From JBDLID01 sp039715055 (GTDB taxonomy: Bacteria > Desulfobacterota > Desulfobulbia > Desulfobulbales > Desulfocapsaceae): a stretch of 26,924 nt of DNA. Shown here piece after piece: positions 1 to 8,684 of the stretch; position 1 is the stretch's first letter; every line of letters begins with the position of its first letter. The stretch covers positions 1 to 26,924 of the forward strand of contig JBDLID010000032.1 in NCBI GenBank assembly GCA_039715055.1, read 5' to 3'. A program made the translations under genes and the position numbers. The notes beneath the pieces were generated by a model. It was not told the DNA's origin. It saw nothing but the letters and a program-made list of their open reading frames with translations, and made no database searches.

Positions 1-34
1 ATTATGGAAAACTCAGAGAGACAATGAATATTAA

Positions 35-177
35 AGGGTGCCTTGAAAAATTAGAATTTTTGTTCAAGATCAAGGCATATTAAAAATTTTACCACAGGCA
101 TATGTCTGATATTCCGAGGATAAATTTTTTCCTATAACGCAGAGATTGAGCAAAAAGGCAATTTTTCAAGGTAGCCT
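35..177 (-). repeat. MITE-like repeat with inverted ends, copy A
   Basis: A 143-bp non-coding element. Its left end (35-52, core CCTTGAAAAATT) and right end (160-177, core AATTTTTCAAGG) are inverted repeats matching at about 16 of 18 positions. The inside contains CAAGATCAAGG (65-75), also found in copy B. Read on the minus strand, the first 45 or so bases align with copy C at 12557-12697 (shared pattern CTCxATxTCTxCGTxATxG), and the far ends match as well (CTAATTTTTCAAGGxACCC). It has no ORF, so it would have to be moved by a transposase encoded elsewhere, or be a REP-like element. No clear target-site duplication was seen. Confidence 0.65.
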
Positions 178-265
178 AAAGGCAGGGAAAGAATTTAATT
201 GATAGGGTATTTACAATGATATTGCGGGGCTTTTAACGGATCAATTCAAATGCTGCGCCATAAAT

Positions 266-415
266 CTAAGGAATCAGAATAATCATTATATCCATTACAT
301 TCGTACGTGTAGGTCCGATTATGATCAAATCTTTCATCGGAGCAAAAAAATTATACGCATCGTTATTTGCTAAATAGTTCTTCATTGTAAGTCCAATTGC
401 TTTGGCTTTTGTCAC
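266..415 (-). pseudogene. Remnant of glycerate 2-kinase (MOFRL family), C-terminal end
   Basis: A short minus-strand reading frame of 49 codons ending in TAG at 266-268. It encodes a stretch with YLANNDAYNFF, then DLIIIGPTRTNVMDIMIILI, which is the characteristic C-terminal end of MOFRL-type glycerate 2-kinases (usual form: NDSYxFF, then DLIxTGPTxTNVxDIxxxL). An in-frame TAA lies three codons upstream of the first readable residue, and no further kinase sequence is visible before the repeat copy at 467. Only about a tenth of a normal gene of roughly 420-450 codons remains. The fragment is flanked on both sides by copies of the same short repeat, so deletion or decay involving those elements is plausible. 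GTG at 413-415 could serve as a start, but a 49-residue product would not be an active kinase. Confidence 0.7.
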
Positions 416-466
416 TTTTTAACTCAACAAGGATTTAAATCAAAAAGCTTACCTTTGGCAATATTG

Positions 467-565
467 AGGTATCTTGAAAAATAAGAATTTCGGAGTCTGC
501 GTTTACCTCACTCAAGATCAAGGAACAGAGAGGTCGGGTGAAAGAGCAATTTTTCAAGGCAGCCT
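467..565 (-). repeat. MITE-like repeat with inverted ends, copy B (short form)
   Basis: A 99-bp relative of copy A. The left end (467-482) reads AGGTATCTTGAAAAAT and the right end (548-565) AATTTTTCAAGGCAGCCT, again inverted. It shares the internal CAAGATCAAGG (513-523) with copy A. On the minus strand, the run after the end, TTGCTCTTTCAC, is identical to copy C. The middle is about 40 bp shorter than in copies A and C, which suggests an internal deletion. It ends 24 bp before the stop codon of the large minus-strand gene at 589, so it may also fold in that gene's 3' untranslated region. Confidence 0.6.
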
Positions 566-588
566 TTAGTCTGGAGTCATACAGGTTT

Positions 589-3500
589 CTAGGGGTGGTT
601 GGGCGGCTTTTTCTGAAGTGATGAAAGGGTGACCGCAATCTTTTTTTCCTCACCAGAGCGACCAATGGTCAAGTTGATGGTATCGCCGGGTCGTTGGTCC
701 ATGAGACCAATGCGAAGGTCACTCATTGTGGTGACGGAGATATTTTCAATGGCAAGGACCTGGTCGCCCTCTTTGAGACCTGCTTCCCCGGCCCGGCCAT
801 GCGGGCTGATCCCATCAATGAAAAGTCCTTTGTTTCCATCGACCTCTTTTTCAACAAGAACGATACCGATTTTGCCGGTTGGCGGAAGTTCGACATCGTC
901 GAGGATGAAGATGAAATCAACTTCATCTTTAATGGAGTCAACACCACGGGCGGAATTAAGGTTGATCACCGAAGCCTGGGCAATGTCCATCCGGGCGGCG
1001 ACCCTTGGCGGAATACCTGAGTCTTTACGGGTGTGCTGAGAACCTGCCAGGACGACCATTGTTGACTCGGGGTGTTCCTCTAAAAAATTAACAATGTTTT
1101 TGGCCATGGTCTCATCCCAGATGCCCTGAGCCTGAATGAAACCCGAGAGAAATCCTTTTGAATCCTGCCGGTCGTGCATTCGGTGCACTTCGGTGAGACG
1201 CTTTCGGTAGCCGCTGAGATCGAGATTGCGGTCTTCGGGCAGCAGGTTCAGTTCCTCCTTGCTGAGATTGTCGGTATGACCTTCCCGGTAAACCTTGCTC
1301 ACCGTTTTACGCTCCAGGTTGAGTCCGATAACTGGGATTTTGTGGCGACGTGCGAAGTTGAAGATGTCCCTGAAAAACCGAAAGTCATAATTCCAGACAT
1401 CAAAATATCTGGAATTTTTCAAAAAATCATACTCGCTAGTATGATTAGGTGAATTGATATAGTTGCTCAATGCATCATTGCTTGAAGCTGGAAACATCTC
1501 CATGCCAATGGCCAGCTTCGGGTTCCTTTCATGCAGGGCCTGGATGATACGGTACTGGAGGATGTGATCAGCGTAGGCATCGTGCTGTTCACCTACATAG
1601 ATCACACGATTGTTACTGAGTTTAGAGATGTTCTCGCTGAAACTGTTGATTGAGTCGGTTGCAATGGACTGGATGGGTGATTCAAAAAGGAATTGAAGTC
1701 CGTTTTCGGTCTCGGCTGTGTTTTTTGTTCTGTTTCTTCCATTCATAAAGTGGAGCAGTGAGTATTTTCCATAATGACTGAGCTTGCGCAGCGCCGCCCT
1801 GCACTGGTCGATATCGCTGCTGCTGACCAGGACACTGACGCCATTTCTTTGCAGGGGATGTTTTCTGGTATCGAGTGTAAAGCCCTGCTCGGGGTGGTTG
1901 ACCCGGCTGAAAAGTGATCGACAGCTGGTGCCGCCTGTGCCAAGGAAGAGGAGATCTTTGTCGCGCAGCTGTTGATTAGTCACATCTTTGTCGAGCTGAA
2001 CAGTTCCTCCCCTCTTTTCAATCTGCTGGATGAAAGGCGCAAAATGTGACCGTACCTCTTCGGATTCCAGGATAATCAGTTGATTGTCGGAACCGGAAAA
2101 CTGGGACCAGACTGCGGGGTATTCATCATCACCGAGATCTCGCAGAAGGTCGTACTCCGGGTCGACAATCAGCTGCTGGGGCTGATCATCAAGCGTCAGT
2201 TCAACCAGATGATTCTTTTCTGAGATAAATTGTGAGAATCGTTTTTTTCCGGATCCGGTTTGAACAATGAAGTTAAGTTTGAAGCCAAACAGTGTCTCGC
2301 TCTGCTGTTCAACAGTAAAGCTGGCGATGACCTTATCTTCTTTGTTGCGACTGTTGAAATTGTTAATTTGAAATGAGGGAATTTCGGCGGAGCGCAGCCG
2401 CTCCGAAAAAAATGATTCCAGCTCTCTGGATGTTGTCTCCTCAAAACTTTTCTGCAGTTCCTTCCAGCCGGCCGCAGAAAATCGGTAACGCTCATAGAAG
2501 AGCCGCAGTGATTCGATAAACAGTTCCGGACCTATCATGCCGCGCAGTTCATGGAAGAACAGGGCCGCCCTGTTGTAGCCAACCGCCCGTACAGCCCTGG
2601 CAGTTCTACCCTGATGTCCACCACCTCTGAATTCTTCTAGGGTAAATGGTTTGTCTTTGGCATAGTTGAGATAGTTGACGATGGCCGCCTTGCGATATTT
2701 TAGTCCCTTTCCCTTTTCTTCCGCAAAGGCATGATCGGCCAGGTAGCTGGTCAACCCCTCGCACCAGTTTCCGGAATCAGGGCTGATGTCGATGGAGTTT
2801 CCGAACCAGGAGTGGAGAACTTCATGGCCCAGAGAGGTATCGACGATAAACGGCAACCGCAATACCTGCTGACCGAGCAGGGTGTAGGTGGGCATGCCGT
2901 AACCGGTGGGCAGCCGATTGGCGACGATGCCGTAGTGATTGTATGGAAAGGGCCCAATCATCTCCTCATAGCGTTTTATGTAGCCGGCAGCCTTTTCAAG
3001 GTAGCTGTCGATGAGGCTTTGATCTTCAGCAAAAAACATGGCCCAGACCTTTAATCGTTCATCAATTGCAAGCTCACGGTATACATAGGGCCCGGCAGCA
3101 AAGTGAATTGTGTGAACCGGTTGCGAGAAGGAAAAGACAGGTGGCTCATCCTGTGGAACTCCTGGTGGGCCCTTGTCATTCTCAGCAATTCCGAGGAATC
3201 CTCCGGGAAGACTGGTGCTGAGACGGAAGGTCATCTTGCGGTCGGGGACCGGGTGCCAGCCGGAGGTGAGGACAATCCCGTCATCATTGATACGGTTGGA
3301 ACCGCTATATGGATCCGGTCTCAGGGTATAGGATATGAGCAGTTCCTGTGGTCGGGAGCTGGCCGGGATCACCAGTAGAGGCTGATCAGGTAAGCTGAGT
3401 TGCAGGGCACCACGGTCGTGCTGGTTGAGAACGATACCCGTAATCTCGAGACCATCAAGAGAAAGTGTGACACCCTGATTTTCAGCAAGGGTGAGTTTTG

Positions 3501-3660
3501 CAGTGCCGTTGAGCAGCCTTTTTTCGAGGTCAAAGGAAATGGCCAGTTCGTAGGTAGATTGATTGGCGGCCGGGCAGGACTGCGGGCTTATCGTAAAGAG
3601 GGTAAGTGAAGCGGCCAGAAATAATAGAGTGGTACAAATGAGGTTAAAAGTTGTGGTCAC
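589..3660 (-). CDS. Periplasmic M1-peptidase-like / ChaN-like / PDZ fusion protein
   Basis: The chosen start is GTG at 3660. GGAGG lies 5 nt upstream and a Sec-type signal peptide follows at once (hydrophobic residues about 5-30). An in-frame ATG at 3732 would bury that signal. The product is 1023 residues in three parts. The first (about 30-430) is M1/gluzincin-like: zinc motif HEVLH at 279-283 and NWCEG with Glu301. Only 17 residues separate His283 from Glu301, where classical M1 enzymes have 18, and the aminopeptidase GxMEN motif is replaced by TGYGMPTYTLLG. The second (about 684-906) is ChaN/DUF399-like, with VIYVGEQHDAYADH, IGMEMFP and AGSQHTR. The third (about 930-1015) is a PDZ domain (GISPHGRAGEAGLKEGDQV). 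ChaN proteins are haem-binding or iron-regulated lipoproteins, and the M1-like part could be a protease. The substrate is unknown. The gene stands alone, divergent from the radical SAM gene. Confidence 0.85.
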   Translation of the reverse strand: MTTTFNLICTTLLFLAASLTLFTISPQSCPAANQSTYELAISFDLEKRLLNGTAKLTLAENQGVTLSLDGLEITGIVLNQHDRGALQLSLPDQPLLVIPASSRPQELLISYTLRPDPYSGSNRINDDGIVLTSGWHPVPDRKMTFRLSTSLPGGFLGIAENDKGPPGVPQDEPPVFSFSQPVHTIHFAAGPYVYRELAIDERLKVWAMFFAEDQSLIDSYLEKAAGYIKRYEEMIGPFPYNHYGIVANRLPTGYGMPTYTLLGQQVLRLPFIVDTSLGHEVLHSWFGNSIDISPDSGNWCEGLTSYLADHAFAEEKGKGLKYRKAAIVNYLNYAKDKPFTLEEFRGGGHQGRTARAVRAVGYNRAALFFHELRGMIGPELFIESLRLFYERYRFSAAGWKELQKSFEETTSRELESFFSERLRSAEIPSFQINNFNSRNKEDKVIASFTVEQQSETLFGFKLNFIVQTGSGKKRFSQFISEKNHLVELTLDDQPQQLIVDPEYDLLRDLGDDEYPAVWSQFSGSDNQLIILESEEVRSHFAPFIQQIEKRGGTVQLDKDVTNQQLRDKDLLFLGTGGTSCRSLFSRVNHPEQGFTLDTRKHPLQRNGVSVLVSSSDIDQCRAALRKLSHYGKYSLLHFMNGRNRTKNTAETENGLQFLFESPIQSIATDSINSFSENISKLSNNRVIYVGEQHDAYADHILQYRIIQALHERNPKLAIGMEMFPASSNDALSNYINSPNHTSEYDFLKNSRYFDVWNYDFRFFRDIFNFARRHKIPVIGLNLERKTVSKVYREGHTDNLSKEELNLLPEDRNLDLSGYRKRLTEVHRMHDRQDSKGFLSGFIQAQGIWDETMAKNIVNFLEEHPESTMVVLAGSQHTRKDSGIPPRVAARMDIAQASVINLNSARGVDSIKDEVDFIFILDDVELPPTGKIGIVLVEKEVDGNKGLFIDGISPHGRAGEAGLKEGDQVLAIENISVTTMSDLRIGLMDQRPGDTINLTIGRSGEEKKIAVTLSSLQKKPPNHP

Positions 3661-3815
3661 ATTTTCCTCCGACCGTGGTATATAAGGAGTGAACGTTCTT
3701 CTGTCATATTCACCGTTTTCTCCGCTGCCCATAAAATGCTGCAGACCTGTTTAAAGAGAAACCGGTTACCTGTCACTGTAGCACAGGGGGAGCTCTCCCT
3801 TCAACCATCTCGCCC

Positions 3816-5540
3816 ATGTACGTCAAACTTGCTGCCATAAACTGTCGCTACAGTCATTCCTGCCTGGCTCTCTTTCATCTTCGCAACGCACTTGAAGAGA
3901 ACTGTAAGGGTATAACGATCGAGATCCACCAGTTCACCATCAACGACTCCTACTACAACACTTTGTTGAGGCTCAGCGAAGGGGATCCCGATGTGGTGAT
4001 GTTCTCTGCTGCGGTCTGGAATTCGGAACTGGTCAAACAGTTGAGCCTTGATCTCTCCCGCTTCCTGCCGGATTGCCGGATTGTGATCGGCGGGCCACAG
4101 GCATCGGTGCTGGAACGTGAGCTGCTGTCTCCTTCAGTCACCATCGTCAAGGGCGATATCGAGGGTCTTGCTGAATCGTTTTTTTGTGACCTTGAGCAAA
4201 AGAATTTACAGGCCGTTTACAACAGTGACTTACTGCTCGCACTCAACAAGAAAGGTTTTTGTCTGCCGTATCGGCAAGAGGACTTTGCGACTCACCTTGC
4301 CAATCGCAACATCTATTATGAGAGTTCGCGGGGCTGTCCTTTTTCCTGCAGTTACTGCCTCTCATCGGCTGAAAAGGGTGTCTTGCACAAGGATCTTGAG
4401 CAGGTCGAAAAAGAACTTGCTGTTATCCTTGCGCACGGACCCAAGGTGGTCCGTTTTGTGGATCGTACCTTCAATGACTCCCCCAAAAGGTGTGTGGCGA
4501 TCTGGAAGTTTCTCCTCCATCGACCGGAAACAACCCTGTTCCACTTTGAAATTGCCCCGGATCGATTCAGCGAAGAGATGTTTGAATTGCTCCACCAGGT
4601 GGAGGCGGGTCGCTTTCAGTTTGAAATCGGTGTCCAGTCAACCAGTGAGGAGACCTTGAAGAGGGTTCACCGCCAAATGGATGTGGAGAAGGCCCTGAAA
4701 AACATAGAACGGTTGGCCGCCCTTGAAAATATTCACCTCCATGCTGACCTGATCCTCGGTCTGCCCCATGAAACAAAATCCGATTTTCTCCAGTCCTTTG
4801 ATGATGTCTTTGGTTCTGGTCCTCATTATATCCAGATGGGACTGCTTAAAATTCTTCCTGACACCCTGATTGCAAGAGAGGCGAGTGAACATGGTATCCG
4901 GCAGATGAGGAAACCGCCCTATGCTCTTCTGGCCAACCACTGGCTTGGCCACAGTGAACTGCAGGAGCTGTACTGGTTTGGCGAAGGAGTGGAACGATTT
5001 TACAACAACCGTTATTTCCCTTCACTGTGGAACTATTTAAGAGCCACAAATCAATCTCCCAGCGGATTTTTTCAGCGCCTCCTCGATGTCGGCCAGGAGG
5101 CAGGACTGTTTGAAAGAGCTGCCACCCATGAATTTTTATGTAAAATCCTGTTGCAACTCCTTGCTGACCAAAGTGACGGGCCATTTTTTAGAGAATTTTT
5201 GGTTTTTGACTGGTTGCGTTGCGGTAACCGACTGTTGCCGGAGTGGTTTTCTCCCGGAATAAAGGAGAGTGGCAAACAGTTGAAAAATGACCTCTACCGG
5301 AAGCTTCCAGCCGAGATAAAGGGATATTACGATTCAAGGTCAAGAAACCGTTTTTTCAAGCAGACCCTGTTTTATACGTTTTCTGGTGAGGCGACAGAGG
5401 CACTGGGGTACGACAGTGGCGGAAGAGAGACAGTTTTCTGTTTTCTGTTACAGCGTGAAAACAGGGTCCAGCGGCTGCAGGAAGTTGCTGTACTGGATCA
5501 ATTTGAAATGAGACCCCTTATCCGGGACAAAAGTGATTGA
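3816..5540 (+). CDS. B12-binding-domain radical SAM protein (DUF4080 type)
   Basis: A 574-residue cytoplasmic enzyme. Residues about 1-125 form a cobalamin-binding-like Rossmann domain (DVVMFSAAVWNSELV, then IVIGGPQASV). No DxHxxG motif is visible, so any cobalamin would bind without the usual lower-ligand His. The radical SAM core follows, with the 4Fe-4S cluster motif C174-x3-C178-x2-C181 in RGCPFSCSYC and later core motifs FEIGVQST and HADLILGLPHE. The C-terminal 200 residues look like the DUF4080 extension. Members of this family are annotated only as B12-binding radical SAM proteins and no reaction is established. The ATG at 3816 fits the family start but lacks a close Shine-Dalgarno sequence; GGGGGAG lies about 20 nt upstream. 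The serA promoter -35 box overlaps its stop codon, so serA can be transcribed separately. Confidence 0.85.
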   Translation: MYVKLAAINCRYSHSCLALFHLRNALEENCKGITIEIHQFTINDSYYNTLLRLSEGDPDVVMFSAAVWNSELVKQLSLDLSRFLPDCRIVIGGPQASVLERELLSPSVTIVKGDIEGLAESFFCDLEQKNLQAVYNSDLLLALNKKGFCLPYRQEDFATHLANRNIYYESSRGCPFSCSYCLSSAEKGVLHKDLEQVEKELAVILAHGPKVVRFVDRTFNDSPKRCVAIWKFLLHRPETTLFHFEIAPDRFSEEMFELLHQVEAGRFQFEIGVQSTSEETLKRVHRQMDVEKALKNIERLAALENIHLHADLILGLPHETKSDFLQSFDDVFGSGPHYIQMGLLKILPDTLIAREASEHGIRQMRKPPYALLANHWLGHSELQELYWFGEGVERFYNNRYFPSLWNYLRATNQSPSGFFQRLLDVGQEAGLFERAATHEFLCKILLQLLADQSDGPFFREFLVFDWLRCGNRLLPEWFSPGIKESGKQLKNDLYRKLPAEIKGYYDSRSRNRFFKQTLFYTFSGEATEALGYDSGGRETVFCFLLQRENRVQRLQEVAVLDQFEMRPLIRDKSD

Positions 5541-5566
5541 CGATTGATTTGCTGCAAACCTATAAT
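5537..5566 (+). promoter_or_regulatory. Sigma-70 promoter for serA
   Basis: The -35 box TTGACG (5537-5542) and the -10 box TATAAT (5561-5566) are 18 bp apart, close to consensus. The -35 box overlaps the TGA stop of the radical SAM gene. Transcription would begin near 5573, leaving a leader of about 100 nt before the serA start at 5673. No riboswitch fold or terminator was recognised in that leader. Confidence 0.65.
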
Positions 5567-5672
5567 AAGTTACTTTTATTTAGCAAACAGTATCGGAATC
5601 CAATTTCTTTCAGATATACGGGGTTCATAGTAGATTCCTGAATCCCATCAATTAAAAGTGAGGACTGTTAAT

Positions 5673-6851
5673 ATGAGTACCTATCGAATCAAGGTCATGA
5701 ATGCTATTGCCCGGGAAGGGTTGAATATGTTTGATGACCGTTACCATCTTTCTGCAGAGGAGTCTGACCCCCAGGGTATCGTTGTCCGCAGTTCTCCGGT
5801 TCCTGTCGGGGATTACCCTTCGCTTCTGGCGGTTGCCCGTGCCGGTGCCGGAGTCAACAATATTCCCGTGGAGGAGGCCACCGAGAAGGGGATTTGTGTC
5901 TTCAACACCCCCGGCGCCAATGCCAATGCCGTGGTTGATCTGGTTTTTCCGATGATCGGTATATGGCTTCGTAATATCTATAAGGGGATCGCATTTTGTG
6001 ATTCGCTCTCCACCATAGCAAGCGATAAGGTCGCCGCCGAAGTGGAAGGAAAGAAGGCGGCATTCCGCGGGGTGGAAATTGCCGGTAAGACTCTGGGCGT
6101 TGTCGGTCTGGGCCAGATTGGTGTTCGGCTGGCCAACGGCGGTGTTCACCGCCATATGAAGGTTTACGGTTTTGATCCCTCTCCGGTCATGGGTAATATC
6201 CATAATCTGTCTCCAGAGGTCACCATCACCCGCTCCATGGTAGATACATTATCCAAAGCCGATATTGTCAGTCTCCACCTGCCGCTCAACGATGCAACCC
6301 GCAATATGGTCAACAGTGAATTTATCGGTTCAATGAAACAGGGGGCGATACTGGTGAATTATGCCCGTGGACCGGTGGTTGATGAAAAGGCGGTGCTTGC
6401 CGCCCTTGATAATAACATCCTGGAGGCTTTTATCTCCGATTTTCCCACACCGGGAATTATTGGCCACCCCAAGGTGCTGACCACGCCTCATCTGGGGGCG
6501 TCTACCGAAGAATCTGAGGAGAACTGTGCCTGCATGGCGGTGAGTGAGTTGAGTGGCTACCTGAAATACGGCAATATTCATCACAGTGTCAATTTTCCAA
6601 ACATTGAATCAACACCGGGATCCAACGTTACCACCCGCTTGATTATCATCAACAGGGATGTCCCGGGAATGATAGGATTTGCTTCAAATGTTCTTGGCCG
6701 TCACGATATCAACATCGCCAGTTACCATAACCAGTCAAACGGTAAAATCGGTTACAATATAATCGACCTTGAATCTCCCCTTACAGATGAGGTACAAAAA
6801 GAGATTGAGGGTAATGATGACGTGATCCGGACAAGAAAGATTATCTTTTAA
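5673..6851 (+). CDS. serA: D-3-phosphoglycerate dehydrogenase with C-terminal ACT domain
   Basis: Catalyses the NAD-dependent oxidation of 3-phosphoglycerate, the first step of serine biosynthesis. The ATG at 5673 is preferred to the in-frame GTG at 5658 because TGAGGA lies 8 nt before it. The 392-residue protein is the short type. The nucleotide-binding motif VVGLGQIG is near residue 143, the substrate/catalytic Arg is in NYARGPV (about 232), and the catalytic His is in TPHLGAST (about 273). The usual DVFExEP segment carrying the catalytic Glu reads SDFPTPG, as I recall for the short ACT-containing phosphoglycerate dehydrogenases. Residues about 320-391 form an ACT domain (TTRLIIINRDVPGMIG), where serine feedback would act. 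A near-consensus promoter lies upstream. The next gene begins 53 nt after the stop and could be cotranscribed. Confidence 0.9.
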   Translation: MSTYRIKVMNAIAREGLNMFDDRYHLSAEESDPQGIVVRSSPVPVGDYPSLLAVARAGAGVNNIPVEEATEKGICVFNTPGANANAVVDLVFPMIGIWLRNIYKGIAFCDSLSTIASDKVAAEVEGKKAAFRGVEIAGKTLGVVGLGQIGVRLANGGVHRHMKVYGFDPSPVMGNIHNLSPEVTITRSMVDTLSKADIVSLHLPLNDATRNMVNSEFIGSMKQGAILVNYARGPVVDEKAVLAALDNNILEAFISDFPTPGIIGHPKVLTTPHLGASTEESEENCACMAVSELSGYLKYGNIHHSVNFPNIESTPGSNVTTRLIIINRDVPGMIGFASNVLGRHDINIASYHNQSNGKIGYNIIDLESPLTDEVQKEIEGNDDVIRTRKIIF

Positions 6852-6904
6852 CCATTGAGGTTGATGGAAATTTTTGGGTATGTGAATAATAAAAGGGGTT
6901 GATT

Positions 6905-7780
6905 ATGAGTATCCGAGTACGTTTTATGATTATTATCGGAGTGATGAGTCTTCTGGTGATGCTGTTTTTTGCCTATATCAGCTACAGCTTCAGCGTCAAG
7001 AATGCCATGGACGAGGCCAGGGTCCGTGGCTCCCTCGTCTTCAATATGTTTGACGTCACTCGGGCCAATTTTATAAAAAATCAGCGTCCCCTGGTAACCG
7101 AGCTGGTCGAAGAGGACCGGTTCTACCCCCAGATCATGTCCGGCTTTGTCGTGACCCGCTCCATTGCCGAGATATTCAAGAAGCGCTTTCCCGATTACTC
7201 TTACAGGCAGGCGTCTCTGGATCCGCTCTACCCTCCCAACAAGGCGGATGAGCAGGAGCGCCAACTCATTGCCGAATTTGTAAAGGACAAGGCCAAGAGC
7301 AAGGAAGGGGTCATGGATAAAGGTAGCGAAGCCTTCTACTTTTTTGCCAAGCCAATCGTAGTGAAGGAAAAATGTCTGCGCTGTCATTCCTCGCCGGACG
7401 AGGCTCCCAAAGACCAGGTGGAAATTTACGGGACAGAAAGCGGTTACGAGTGGCGTCTCAACGAGGTCGTCTCCGCAACCATTGTCTATATCCCAATAAA
7501 AACTGCCCTGGCAGCTGCCAAGAAAAATGCCATCAATCTTTTCCTCTTTGGGTCTCTGGCTGTCGTCGTTCTCATGGGTACTGTCTGGATCTTTCTCAGT
7601 CGAGGAGTGGTGGATCCTCTGAGCAGACTTGAAGAGAAGACAGCGCAGATCAGTCTTGGCAAGGAGTTGGGTCAGGAAGTCGGCATCAGCAGCAAAGATG
7701 AGATCGGTTCCCTGGCAAGGGCAATTGATCGTCTTCGGATCAGTACGGCAAAGCTTCTGGAGCGCTGCAGCAAGAAGTAG
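6905..7780 (+). CDS. Membrane haem-c sensor protein: DUF3365 and HAMP, no output domain
   Basis: A 291-residue inner-membrane protein. TM1 spans about 6-28, a periplasmic domain about 30-205, TM2 about 209-231, and a HAMP-like linker about 232-285 (GVVDPLSRLEEKTAQI, then KDEIGSLARAIDRL). The periplasmic part is DUF3365-like (PDYSYRQASLDPLYPPN) and carries the haem-c attachment motif C157-L-R-C160-H161 in KCLRCHSSPDEAP. Related proteins are haem-based redox or gas sensors. The protein stops just after HAMP, with no kinase, cyclase or chemotaxis signalling domain, so it must act through a partner or be regulatory only. The ATG at 6905 has AAAGGGG 6 nt upstream; the in-frame TTG at 6899 lies next to that site and is rejected. 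A perfect hairpin follows the gene. Confidence 0.82.
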   Translation: MSIRVRFMIIIGVMSLLVMLFFAYISYSFSVKNAMDEARVRGSLVFNMFDVTRANFIKNQRPLVTELVEEDRFYPQIMSGFVVTRSIAEIFKKRFPDYSYRQASLDPLYPPNKADEQERQLIAEFVKDKAKSKEGVMDKGSEAFYFFAKPIVVKEKCLRCHSSPDEAPKDQVEIYGTESGYEWRLNEVVSATIVYIPIKTALAAAKKNAINLFLFGSLAVVVLMGTVWIFLSRGVVDPLSRLEEKTAQISLGKELGQEVGISSKDEIGSLARAIDRLRISTAKLLERCSKK

Positions 7781-7807
7781 AGGAAGGCTGGCCTTCCACA
7801 TTTAAAA

Positions 7808-7884
7808 GGGCAGCAGATTTGTGCTGCTGCCCGGAAACAACAATGCCCCTTTTTTACATGGAAAAGGGGCATTGTTGTTTCCGG
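7808..7884. terminator. Two abutting hairpins between convergent genes, including a 23-bp perfect stem
   Basis: Hairpin 1 has a 9-bp stem (GGGCAGCAG 7808-7816 with CTGCTGCCC 7824-7832). Hairpin 2 has a perfect 23-bp stem (7831-7853 with 7862-7884) around an 8-nt loop. The two share bases 7831-7832, so they cannot both form fully. The position between convergent genes (ends at 7780 and 7909) suggests bidirectional termination. No classical U-tract follows the stem on either strand, so factor-assisted termination or RNA processing are alternatives. Confidence 0.55.
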
Positions 7885-7908
7885 TGAGAGGGTGACTTTG
7901 AAATCGGT

Positions 7909-8574
7909 TTACGGGAGGTGGTGGCCAATACCGTCCATAAACTCTTTTTCCAGGTCGGGGTCATTGATCTCGGTACGAAGCAGAACGGCAAGTTCGCCGA
8001 GGCGTTCTTTGGACGCCGGACCGGACTGGGCCCACTGCTCGATGATGTCTTTCATGATCGGACCGGCAATGGGGCCAATGGCAAGCGCCAGACTGTCTTT
8101 AACTTCTTCAAGGATGGGTGCCAGCGACTCATCGATTTCGGCTTCCTTTGGTGGAGCCTGCGGCTGGGGAGTCTGTGGGGCCTGAACTGCAGCGGGAGTC
8201 GCTGCAGCTGCCTGGGTTCCGGCGGCAGGAATATTCTTCAGAGCGGTCTCGATATCGGCGGTGAGCATACCGGTGGTCATGTTCAGTAGAGATTTATTGA
8301 CCCCGGGGTCACAGATGATGGTGAGAATGTTGCCTCCGGTCAGACTTCTGACCATGATGAGAGATTCATTAAATTTGATCTCCATTCCGTTGAGCGGGAG
8401 GCTGACTGCAGAACCCATCTGGAGGGTTCTGGTGAGCAGGCTGCCGATAGTCTTGACGGCACTGGCCTTGAAAATAGGCGGCAGTTTTGCGGCGGCCAGT
8501 CCCTGTTTACTGGTGTAAATGAAACAACCCAATACTCCGGGCAGCATGGTGATTTCCTGGAGAAACGAATCCAT
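7909..8574 (-). CDS. Roadblock/LC7 domain protein
   Basis: A 221-residue soluble protein. Residues about 3-112 are a Roadblock/LC7 domain (ITMLPGVLGCFIYTSKQGL, then TGGNILTIICDPGVN), the fold of MglB-type regulators of small GTPases. A linker rich in Ala, Pro and Gln follows (about 115-145). The helical C-terminal part (about 150-215, with IGPIAGPIMKDIIEQWA and LAVLLRTEINDPDLEKEF) resembles a small helical module seen at the ends of other bacterial signalling proteins; this is a tentative match. The start has AGGAG 7 nt upstream. It lies 110 nt downstream of the response regulator gene, which itself ends in a Roadblock domain, so the two products may pair. No MglA-like GTPase gene is in the window. 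Confidence 0.82.
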   Translation of the reverse strand: MDSFLQEITMLPGVLGCFIYTSKQGLAAAKLPPIFKASAVKTIGSLLTRTLQMGSAVSLPLNGMEIKFNESLIMVRSLTGGNILTIICDPGVNKSLLNMTTGMLTADIETALKNIPAAGTQAAAATPAAVQAPQTPQPQAPPKEAEIDESLAPILEEVKDSLALAIGPIAGPIMKDIIEQWAQSGPASKERLGELAVLLRTEINDPDLEKEFMDGIGHHLP

Positions 8575-8684
8575 GATAGGCTCCTAAAAACAATTTATGA
8601 GCAGGGACCCTGACTGGTAATGTTCAGGGTTTGAACAGGCAATATGTCGTTGTCTCGATTTTTAGCGAATTTTTTTGGTTATGG

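Noticed and set aside
3661..3732. Upstream ATG start at 3732 for the M1/ChaN/PDZ gene
   Set aside because: It would place 24 charged residues before the signal peptide; the GTG at 3660 has GGAGG at ideal spacing.
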